This document shows, piece by piece, positions 53,933 through 61,199 of a stretch of DNA of 64,000 bases. The stretch comes from Paenimyroides ummariense (GTDB taxonomy: Bacteria; Bacteroidota; Bacteroidia; Flavobacteriales; Flavobacteriaceae). Where the stretch lies: contig NZ_FOVI01000007.1 of the NCBI RefSeq assembly GCF_900115115.1, positions 62,001-126,000 on the forward strand. The letters run 5' to 3'. Position numbers and translations under genes: made by a program. The notes beneath the pieces were generated by a model, which saw nothing but the letters and a program-made list of their open reading frames with translations, searched no databases and was not told the DNA's origin. Within the stretch, counting starts at the first letter, position 1; every line of letters begins with the position of its first letter.

Positions 53933-55411
53933 ATGAGTAAGAATATAACTACAAGAGCAGAAGATTATTCAAAATGGTATAACGAACTGGTTGTAAAAGC
54001 CGATTTGGCAGAAAATTCTGGAGTTCGTGGCTGTATGGTTATTAAGCCTTACGGATACGCCATTTGGGAAAAATTACAAGGAGAATTAGACCGTCGTTTT
54101 AAAGAAACAGGTCACAGCAATGCGTATTTCCCCTTGTTTGTGCCGAAAAGTTTGTTCGAAGCTGAAGAGAAAAATGCCGAAGGTTTTGCAAAAGAATGTG
54201 CCATTGTAACACATTACCGTTTAAAGAACGATCCGGATAATCCGGGAAAATTAATGGTTGATCCCGATGCAAAATTAGAAGAAGAATTAATTGTTCGCCC
54301 AACATCTGAAGCAATTATTTGGAGTACCTATAAAGGTTGGATACAATCGTACCGCGATCTGCCTATTTTAATCAATCAATGGGCAAATGTGGTGCGTTGG
54401 GAAATGCGTACCCGTTTGTTTTTGCGTACTGCCGAGTTTTTATGGCAGGAAGGACACACGGCGCATGCTACTAAAGCAGAAGCTATTACAGAAGCTAAAC
54501 AAATGCAGGATGTGTATGTTGATGTGGTTGAAAATATTATGGGAATACCAGTTATTAAAGGTTATAAAACCGAAACCGAGCGTTTTGCCGGTGCCGATGA
54601 TACTTATACTATTGAAGCTTTAATGCAAGATGGTAAAGCGCTGCAGGCAGGAACATCGCACTTTTTAGGTCAGAATTTTGCAAAGGCATTCGATGTGAAA
54701 TTTACTAATAAAGAAGGTAAACAAGAATATGTTTGGGCAACTTCATGGGGAGTTTCAACTCGATTAATGGGTGCTTTGATTATGACGCATTCTGATGATA
54801 ACGGTTTGGTACTTCCTCCAAAATTAGCGCCGATTCAGGTTGTAATTGTTCCAATTTATAAGAACGAAGAGCAGTTACAGCAGATTGGAAACAAAGCAGA
54901 TGAATTGATCGCAGAGTTTAAAAAGAAAGGAATTTCTGTAAAATACGACGATCGCGATACACAAAAACCAGGCTTTAAATTTGCCGAGTGGGAATTGAAA
55001 GGTGTGCCGGTGCGTATTGCTATTGGTCCTAAAGATTTAGAAAACGGAACATTCGAAGTTGCACGTCGCGATTTATTATCAAAAGAAATTGTTGCAGAAG
55101 CTGTTGTGATTGATCATATTGAAAATTTACTGAACGATATTCAGGAAAATTTATTCACCAAAGCAATAAATCATCGTGCAGAACATACTACAGAAGTAAA
55201 TTCGTTCGAAGAATTCAAGGAAGTGTTAGAAACCAAAGGCGGATTTTTATTAGCACATTGGGACGGAACACCAGAAACTGAAGAAAAAATTAAAGATTTA
55301 ACAAAAGCAACCATTCGCTGTATTCCTATGGATCAGCCAGATGAAGAAGGCGTGTGTGTACTTACAGGCAAACCTTCCACAAAAAGAGTATTGTTTGCAA
55401 AAGCATATTAA
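53933..55411 (+). CDS. proS: Prolyl-tRNA synthetase, type 3 (archaeal-like)
   Basis: The protein is 492 aa. Class II motifs include [36 protein letters not shown] and, later, [20 protein letters not shown]. The anticodon domain (about 285-390) and the C-terminal zinc-like domain of type 3 enzymes are present; the editing insertion is absent. It charges tRNA-Pro. It ends at a terminator shared with aroQ. Confidence 0.96.
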   Translation: MSKNITTRAEDYSKWYNELVVKADLAENSGVRGCMVIKPYGYAIWEKLQGELDRRFKETGHSNAYFPLFVPKSLFEAEEKNAEGFAKECAIVTHYRLKNDPDNPGKLMVDPDAKLEEELIVRPTSEAIIWSTYKGWIQSYRDLPILINQWANVVRWEMRTRLFLRTAEFLWQEGHTAHATKAEAITEAKQMQDVYVDVVENIMGIPVIKGYKTETERFAGADDTYTIEALMQDGKALQAGTSHFLGQNFAKAFDVKFTNKEGKQEYVWATSWGVSTRLMGALIMTHSDDNGLVLPPKLAPIQVVIVPIYKNEEQLQQIGNKADELIAEFKKKGISVKYDDRDTQKPGFKFAEWELKGVPVRIAIGPKDLENGTFEVARRDLLSKEIVAEAVVIDHIENLLNDIQENLFTKAINHRAEHTTEVNSFEEFKEVLETKGGFLLAHWDGTPETEEKIKDLTKATIRCIPMDQPDEEGVCVLTGKPSTKRVLFAKAY

Positions 55412-55416
55412 AATAT

Positions 55417-55447
55417 AAAATGCCGTTCGTAAGAGCGGCATTTTTTT
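55417..55447. terminator. Bidirectional terminator between proS and aroQ
   Basis: AAAATGCCG pairs with CGGCATTTT, followed by a T run. The two convergent genes share it. Confidence 0.88.
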
Positions 55448-55859
55448 ATAAAAAAGATTGTAAAGCCAGTTTGTACGATTGCAAACCAAAACCACCGATT
55501 GTTCCTTTTGCAACAGGCGAAATATAAGAATGATGTCTGAAATCTTCTCTTTTAAATATATTACTTATATGTACTTCTATAACAGGTGTTTCAATAGCAC
55601 TAATAGCATCTGCAATAGCAATAGAAGTGTGAGTATATGCGCCTGCATTCAAAATAATACCATCAAAATTAAATCCTACTTCGTGAATTTTATCGATAAT
55701 ATCACCTTCGTGATTGCTTTGAAAGTAAATCAGATCGATCGTTTTAAATTCCTTTTGTAATAATTCAAAATACACTTCAAAAGTTTCATTACCGTAAACT
55801 TCGGGTTCTCTTTTTCCTAATAAATTTAGGTTTGGTCCGTTTATAATGGCTATTTTCAT
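55446..55859 (-). CDS. aroQ: 3-dehydroquinate dehydratase, type II
   Basis: The protein is 137 aa from the ATG at 55859 (MKIAIINGPNLNLLGKREPE). Catalytic segments are NGPNLNLLG with the active Tyr in EVYG, NAGAYTHTSIAI, and EVHISNIFKRE with the His. It makes 3-dehydroshikimate in the shikimate pathway. Confidence 0.95.
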   Translation of the reverse strand: MKIAIINGPNLNLLGKREPEVYGNETFEVYFELLQKEFKTIDLIYFQSNHEGDIIDKIHEVGFNFDGIILNAGAYTHTSIAIADAISAIETPVIEVHISNIFKREDFRHHSYISPVAKGTIGGFGLQSYKLALQSFL

Positions 55860-56008
55860 TAGCAACTGAATATATTATTCCCGTAAAAGTATCAAAAAAA
55901 TATTAATGGTTACAATGGTAGGTTTTATTTTAATTTATTGTTTTATAAAGGTTTGATGTATAATTCGTTGCAATTATCAACAATTGATTTCTTTAAGAAA
56001 TTAACATC

Positions 56009-56035
56009 ATTGTTTTAAAAAATTGTTAAAACAAT
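56009..56035 (+). promoter_or_regulatory. Perfect inverted repeat upstream of a beta-barrel gene
   Basis: ATTGTTTTAA and TTAAAACAAT form a 10-bp perfect inverted repeat separated by 7 bases. It ends 23 bp before the -7 element at 56059, covering the -33 region, so it is a candidate operator. There is no T run typical of a terminator. Confidence 0.45.
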
Positions 56036-56058
56036 AGGTCTGTAAATTATTGATTTCG

Positions 56059-56066
56059 TAAATTTG
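56059..56066 (+). promoter_or_regulatory. Candidate -7 element
   Basis: TAAATTTG lies 20 bases before the beta-barrel ATG at 56087. Confidence 0.45.
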
Positions 56067-56086
56067 GTCTATAAAAAAATAAAAAA

Positions 56087-56740
56087 ATGAAAAAGATTTT
56101 ATTATCATTAGCTGTGTTGGCAACGGGAGCTGCTGCACAAGCCCAAGATCAACCATTCGCTTTTAAGCAAGGCGATATTCTATTAGAAGGTAGTTTACAA
56201 GCAAACACAAATGATGACAGAGCAGAAACTATAAAGAGATCTAATTTTAACTTTACGCCTAAAGCAGGTTATTTTGTAACAGATAAATTTGCTGTAGGTT
56301 TAGGTCTGAATATTGGTGCTTCTAACGTAGAAGATTATAATGATGGGAATAGTAATTACGAAGAAGAAAGATTTAGCACTGTTGGTTTTGAAGTATTCGG
56401 TCGTTACTACATTGCAGACATGAAAAGATTCCAACCTTATGCTGAGTTAGGAATTGGCTATGATTCTTCTAAAAGAGAAACAATTATTGTTACAGATGAC
56501 GTGACAGAAACTAGAGAATTGCCTAAATATAACGATTTTGGTGTAAACGCAACTTTAGGTTTCAATTATTTTGTTACACCTAAAATAGCGGTTAATTTTG
56601 CTTTAAGCAACTTAATTGGATTTAATTCAGGAAAATCTGATGCTCCGAATTCTAAAGCTACAACCGATTTTTACGCTAACATCAACAACTTTAATAACTT
56701 TTTTGATACAGCAACATTCGGTTTAACATTTAAATTGTAA
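56087..56740 (+). CDS. Outer-membrane beta-barrel protein
   Basis: The protein is 217 aa with a signal peptide (MKKILLSLAVLATGAAAQAQ). Strands such as FTPKAGYFVTDKFAVGLGLN, FEVFGRYYIADMKRFQPYAE and a final TATFGLTFKL show an eight-stranded OmpA-like or PorT-like barrel. It is first of three barrel genes in a row. Confidence 0.85.
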   Translation: MKKILLSLAVLATGAAAQAQDQPFAFKQGDILLEGSLQANTNDDRAETIKRSNFNFTPKAGYFVTDKFAVGLGLNIGASNVEDYNDGNSNYEEERFSTVGFEVFGRYYIADMKRFQPYAELGIGYDSSKRETIIVTDDVTETRELPKYNDFGVNATLGFNYFVTPKIAVNFALSNLIGFNSGKSDAPNSKATTDFYANINNFNNFFDTATFGLTFKL

Positions 56741-56772
56741 GAAATTTAAAAGAATTTTAATAAAAATTTAAG

Positions 56773-56800
56773 AGCCTTTCATTTTTGAAAGGCTTTTTTT
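56773..56800 (+). terminator. Terminator between beta-barrel genes
   Basis: AGCCTTTCA pairs with TGAAAGGCT, followed by eight T residues. Confidence 0.87.
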
Positions 56801-56838
56801 ATATCTTTAAGGCTTAAAATATTTTTAAAGCTGAACTA

Positions 56839-57642
56839 ATGAAGAAAATATTACTGTCAATCGCTTTTTTAGGGTTGTTAACAACAAATAGTTTCGCACA
56901 ACGCAATCATAGAAATCTAATCGAAACCGGAATTAAGGTTGGTGGAAACATGTCTAGATTAACAGGCGGTAACACTCAAGATTTTAAACCGGGAGTGCAG
57001 ATTGGCGGAACAATTGAAGTTCCTCTGTCATTCTATAAAAAATTTGCTGTTCAGGCAGAACTTCAATATTCCGTTCAAGGATATAAAGGTGCCGAATACG
57101 ACCAGTTAGATATCGTAACAGGAAAAGCAATAGAAACTAAGAAATTAGAAGATGTTACAATGCATTATATGTATTTGCCAATTACCTTTAAGTATTATGC
57201 AAGTAAGAATTTTTCAATTGAATTCGGGGGACAAGTAGGTTATATGTTAGATGCAAAAGGACAGTTTGATGCTAATAAATACAACACGGCTCGTGAATAC
57301 TTATACCTTACCGATCCACGTTATACAGCTTCATTTTCACAATTAGACCAAGCTTTGTTTGAAGCAGGTTACCGCAGTAAAGATCCTGATGATTTTTATG
57401 AAAAATTAGATTACGGTATTACCGGTGGTTTCACATACTACATGCAAAGTGGTGTGTTCTTAAATTTCCGTTATTATATGGGATTACAAGACGTTTATAA
57501 AAAGGATAATGATTACCGTAAATTTACCATTCCTGATGCTGGTGTAGAATTACAGCGCGAAATAGATTATATGAACAACAACTTAAAGTTCGCACCATTA
57601 ACAAATACGTCGGTTCAGCTTTCTGTAGGATATAAATTCTAA
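56839..57642 (+). CDS. Outer-membrane beta-barrel protein (PorT-like)
   Basis: The protein is 267 aa with a signal peptide (MKKILLSIAFLGLLTTNSFAQ). The GIKVGGNMSRLTGG start, FKPGVQIGGTIEVPL and a C-terminal TNTSVQLSVGYKF are typical of PorT-family barrels. An insert (about 130-180) between strands is long. Function is unknown. A terminator separates it from the barrel gene before it. Confidence 0.83.
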   Translation: MKKILLSIAFLGLLTTNSFAQRNHRNLIETGIKVGGNMSRLTGGNTQDFKPGVQIGGTIEVPLSFYKKFAVQAELQYSVQGYKGAEYDQLDIVTGKAIETKKLEDVTMHYMYLPITFKYYASKNFSIEFGGQVGYMLDAKGQFDANKYNTAREYLYLTDPRYTASFSQLDQALFEAGYRSKDPDDFYEKLDYGITGGFTYYMQSGVFLNFRYYMGLQDVYKKDNDYRKFTIPDAGVELQREIDYMNNNLKFAPLTNTSVQLSVGYKF

Positions 57643-57685
57643 TTTGGCACACTTTTGGTATAGTACTTTTAAAAATAGAAGTATT

Positions 57686-58270
57686 ATGAAAAAAGTAATT
57701 TTAGCAGCATTTGTATTGGGTACATGTACAGCTGCATTAGCACAGCAACAGCTTAAATTTGGTCCGAAAGCAGGGGTTAACTTTGCTAATTTATCGGGAG
57801 TTGACAACGCCGAAATGAAGACCGGTTTTCACGTAGGTGCCGTTGCCGAAATTAAATTCAACGAAAAATTTTCAATCCAACCCGAAGTTGTTTATTCGGC
57901 TCAAGGTGCAAAAGCTAACATAGGTAATATACAAGGTAAAGCAAATCTTGACTATATTAATGTTCCTATTTTAGCCAAGTATTATATAGTTGATGGATTT
58001 TCTGTTGAAGCAGGACCACAGATTGGATTTTTAGCTAAAGCTGAAGGTAAAGGAACCGTAGATAATGTTTCGGTAACAAATGATATCAAAGATAATTTTA
58101 AATCTACCGATTTTGGTTTAGGATTTGGTTTGGCTTACGATTTACCTGTTGGTGTGTTTGTAAATGCGCGCTACAATTTGGGATTGTCTGATATCAGAAA
58201 CAACACCAGTTCGGGCGATGCTATTAAAAATAACGTGATACAAGTTGGTATCGGTTATAAATTTGATTAG
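57686..58270 (+). CDS. Outer-membrane beta-barrel protein (porin family)
   Basis: The protein is 194 aa from the ATG at 57686 (MKKVILAAFVLGTCTAALAQ signal). It has FGPKAGVNFANLSGVDNAEM, TGFHVGAVAEIKFNEKFSIQ and an ending VIQVGIGYKFD, a compact eight-stranded barrel. It is 43 bp after the previous barrel gene and likely cotranscribed with it. Confidence 0.87.
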   Translation: MKKVILAAFVLGTCTAALAQQQLKFGPKAGVNFANLSGVDNAEMKTGFHVGAVAEIKFNEKFSIQPEVVYSAQGAKANIGNIQGKANLDYINVPILAKYYIVDGFSVEAGPQIGFLAKAEGKGTVDNVSVTNDIKDNFKSTDFGLGFGLAYDLPVGVFVNARYNLGLSDIRNNTSSGDAIKNNVIQVGIGYKFD

Positions 58271-58294
58271 TAATTTAGAATATAGTATTTTTAG

Positions 58295-58319
58295 ACCACC
58301 ATTTAATGGTGGTTTTTTT
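58295..58319 (+). terminator. Terminator whose T run abuts the xerD start codon
   Basis: ACCACCATT pairs with AATGGTGGT around one base, followed by seven T residues ending at 58319. The xerD ATG begins at 58320, so the hairpin lies in the place of its ribosome-binding region. Confidence 0.85.
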
Positions 58320-59207
58320 ATGGATAATTATATTGAACAGTTTACTTATTATTTAAAGTTAGAACGTGGCGTGGCAGAAAATACGTTGGTAAATTATCTG
58401 TACGATTTGGAGAAACTGCAACAGTTTTTAGGATCTGATGTGGATATGTTGCATGTTGAAGAAACCGATATTAGAAATTTCATCTATTTCATTGCCGATT
58501 TTCTGGCGCCATCTACTCAAGCACGTATTCTTTCTAGTTTAAATCACTTCTATAATTTTTTAATCCTACAAAATGTAATAGAAAATAATCCGGTTACATT
58601 TATAGAATTACCCCGCCAAACCCGTAAATTGCCCGTGGTTCTTTCGGTTGATGAAATTGACTTGTTGCAAAGTTCAATAAATTTTGATAAAGATGAAGGT
58701 CTTAGAAACGATGCAATTATCGAAACAATGTATTCTTGCGGTTTGCGTGTATCTGAAGTAATCGGCATAAAACTGTCTGATCTGTATTTTGATGAAGGTT
58801 TCATTAAGGTTATGGGGAAAGGATCCAAACAGCGTTTTGTTCCAATAGCATCTTCTGCCGTGAAAAAAATCAACAACTATATAAAAGAAAGTCGTTCACA
58901 TTTAAAAATCAAACCAGAAGCCGAAGACATATTGTTTTTGAACCGACGTGGTGCACAACTAACCCGGGCAATGATTTTTACCATATTAAAAGATCTTACC
59001 AAAATTGCCGGACTTACAAAAAATGTTAGTCCGCATACGTTGCGACATTCATTTGCCACACATTTGCTTGAAAACGGAGCCGATCTGCGTTCTATTCAAT
59101 TGATGTTGGGGCACGAATCTATCACAACCACCGAGGTTTATCTTCATTTAGATAAACAAAAGCTAAAGCAGGAAGTAGAAAAATTCCACCCTTGGAACAA
59201 TAAGTAG
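58320..59207 (+). CDS. xerD: Tyrosine recombinase XerD
   Basis: The protein is 295 aa from the ATG at 58320 (MDNYIEQFTYYLKLERG). The N-terminal SAM-like domain (about 1-90) is followed by the catalytic domain with Arg in SCGLRVSEV, the Lys hairpin KVMGKGSKQRFVPI, HTLRHSFATHL, LGHESITTTEVYLH with the final His and nucleophile Tyr. It resolves chromosome dimers at dif. Alternative starts upstream would overlap the terminator and the barrel gene, so this start is preferred. Confidence 0.94.
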   Translation: MDNYIEQFTYYLKLERGVAENTLVNYLYDLEKLQQFLGSDVDMLHVEETDIRNFIYFIADFLAPSTQARILSSLNHFYNFLILQNVIENNPVTFIELPRQTRKLPVVLSVDEIDLLQSSINFDKDEGLRNDAIIETMYSCGLRVSEVIGIKLSDLYFDEGFIKVMGKGSKQRFVPIASSAVKKINNYIKESRSHLKIKPEAEDILFLNRRGAQLTRAMIFTILKDLTKIAGLTKNVSPHTLRHSFATHLLENGADLRSIQLMLGHESITTTEVYLHLDKQKLKQEVEKFHPWNNK

Positions 59208-59208
59208 C

Positions 59209-59670
59209 TTATAAAATATGATACGTTTTTGTGTTTTTAACCTCTTTAATCACAAACATACTGTGTGTACTTTGAACTTCTTCCATAGTAGTAAGTTTCG
59301 ATAACATAAACTCGCGGTACGCCTCCATATCCTGCACACCAATCTTTAAAATATAATCGTATTCGCCGCTTACGTGAAAACATTCCAGCACTTCGCGAAT
59401 CTGATCTACCTTCTTTTCAAAACGTAAAATGGCGTCTTTAGAATGCGATTTTATCTTAACATGCGCAATTGCCATAAAACTTCTGTTGATCTTTTCCTTA
59501 TTAATAATAGCAACATAATCGGTTATAATATTTTGCTTCTCTAACTTTTTTATACGTTCGTAAACGGCTGTTGTAGAAAGATCTAACTGGTCGGCAAGCT
59601 CTTTTGTGGTTTGTTTGCAGTTTTGCTGCAACATTTCAATAAGCTTATAGTCGGTTGTATCTAATTTCAT
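59209..59670 (-). CDS. Lrp/AsnC-family transcriptional regulator
   Basis: The protein is 153 aa. The N-terminal HTH (ELADQLDLSTTAVYERIKKL) and the C-terminal RAM domain (IAHVKIKSHSKDAI, EVLECFHVSGEYDYILKI) are typical. It is divergent from a methionine gamma-lyase-like gene 153 bp away. By analogy with MdeR it may control that gene in response to methionine. Confidence 0.93.
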   Translation of the reverse strand: MKLDTTDYKLIEMLQQNCKQTTKELADQLDLSTTAVYERIKKLEKQNIITDYVAIINKEKINRSFMAIAHVKIKSHSKDAILRFEKKVDQIREVLECFHVSGEYDYILKIGVQDMEAYREFMLSKLTTMEEVQSTHSMFVIKEVKNTKTYHIL

Positions 59671-59823
59671 ACTTTTGTTTTTTAATTGATATTTTAAATT
59701 ATCAGATTAATTATAATCAAATATAAACAATTTACAGATTTATTTTCTAATAAATCATATTTTTTTTGATGATATAAAAGCGACTGCTTATTTTTAATTA
59801 TTAATCAGTTATACTTTATAAAC
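59671..59823. promoter_or_regulatory. Shared regulatory region between Lrp gene and lyase gene
   Basis: This 153-bp spacer is very AT-rich, with near-palindromic stretches (GATTAATTATAATC at 59703) suitable for Lrp binding. Both genes read outward from it. Confidence 0.45.
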
Positions 59824-61020
59824 ATGTTTAAACCAGCCGATAAAATTCAAGATTTACAGTTTTTTGGAGAATTTGGTGGCGTAAATCCATCTATTTCAGA
59901 CTCTTCAACCTATACCTTTCTTTCTGCCAAAAGTATGTTCGATACTTTTGAAGGAAATACCGACGGATGCTACTTATACAGCCGTCACAGTTCACCGTCA
60001 AACCTATATTTAAGTGCCGCGTTGGCGCAGTTAGAAAATACCGAAGCTGCAAATGTAACGGCATCGGGTATGGGGGCAATTACAGCAACGTTGATGCAGT
60101 TGTGTAAGCAAAACGACCATATCATTGCAAGCCGAACTATTTATGGTGGAACGTATGCGTTTCTAAAGAATTTTTTACCGCAGTTTGGTGTTCAGATTGA
60201 TTTTGTTGATATTACCGATTTAAACAAAATACAGACCCTTATAAAACCCAACACCAAAGTTATTTATTTGGAAACGGTAAGCAATCCGTTGTTAGAAGTG
60301 GCAGATATTCCGGCTATTTCCAAAATAGGTAAGTCAAAAAATATAAAGGTAGTGGTAGATAATACTTTTTCGCCTTTAAGTGTTACACCAGCAAATTTGG
60401 GTGCCGATGTTGTGATTCATAGTTTAACAAAATACATCAACGGCAGTAGCGATACAGTTGGTGGAGTTGTTTGCGGTAGTAGTGAATTTATCAACGATCT
60501 TAAAAATGTAAACGACGGTGCTTGTATGCTTTTAGGACCAACTATGGATAGTTTTAGATCTGCAAGTATCCTAAAAAATATGCGTACGTTGCATTTACGA
60601 ATGAAACAGCATAGTGAAAATGCTTTATATCTTGCTGAAAGGTTTAATGAAATCGGAATTAAAACAGTGTATCCGGGTTTAAAAAATCATCCGTCGCACG
60701 AAGTTTTTAAATCTATGTATAACAGCGAATTTGGTTTTGGTGGAATGTTAACTATTGATGTTGGATCGCTTGAAAAAGCCAATGCGGTTATGGAATTAAT
60801 GCAAGAACGAAACATTGGATATTTAGCAGTTAGTTTAGGTTTTTACAAAACATTGTTCAGCGCACCGGGAACTTCCACATCATCTGAAATCCCAGCCGAT
60901 GAACAAAAAGAAATGGGACTTTCTGATGGATTAATCCGTTTTTCAATAGGTTTAGATAACGATATCAAACGAACTTTTGAACAAATGAAAGATTGCTTAA
61001 AAGAATTGAATGTACTATAA
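59824..61020 (+). CDS. PLP-dependent Cys/Met metabolism enzyme, probable methionine gamma-lyase
   Basis: The protein is 398 aa. The segment SRHSSPSNLYLSAALAQLE, SGMGAITATL, the PLP-Lys motif HSLTKYINGSSD and GGVVCGS place it in the Cys/Met metabolism PLP family. The size and adjacent Lrp-type regulator favour methionine gamma-lyase (methionine to 2-oxobutanoate, methanethiol and ammonia), but cystathionine gamma-lyase or synthase cannot be excluded. 2-oxobutanoate can lead to propionyl-CoA. Confidence 0.85.
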   Translation: MFKPADKIQDLQFFGEFGGVNPSISDSSTYTFLSAKSMFDTFEGNTDGCYLYSRHSSPSNLYLSAALAQLENTEAANVTASGMGAITATLMQLCKQNDHIIASRTIYGGTYAFLKNFLPQFGVQIDFVDITDLNKIQTLIKPNTKVIYLETVSNPLLEVADIPAISKIGKSKNIKVVVDNTFSPLSVTPANLGADVVIHSLTKYINGSSDTVGGVVCGSSEFINDLKNVNDGACMLLGPTMDSFRSASILKNMRTLHLRMKQHSENALYLAERFNEIGIKTVYPGLKNHPSHEVFKSMYNSEFGFGGMLTIDVGSLEKANAVMELMQERNIGYLAVSLGFYKTLFSAPGTSTSSEIPADEQKEMGLSDGLIRFSIGLDNDIKRTFEQMKDCLKELNVL

Positions 61021-61022
61021 AT

Positions 61023-61054
61023 AAAAAACCGCTTCCAAAAGGAAGCGGTTTTTT
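61023..61054 (+). terminator. Terminator after the lyase gene
   Basis: AAAAACCGCTTCC pairs with GGAAGCGGTTTTT around an AAAA loop, with a strong T run. Confidence 0.9.
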
Positions 61055-61199
61055 ATTTTGCATCTCAACATTTAACAAACATCTTTCTTCTAAATCTTAA
61101 ATAATTCGTTATTTTATAGGTAAATGCAAATAATAAACTTGCAAAATACTTTCTTTTACAATTATTTATAAATATTTTTGTTAGGAAAAGAAAAAAAAA

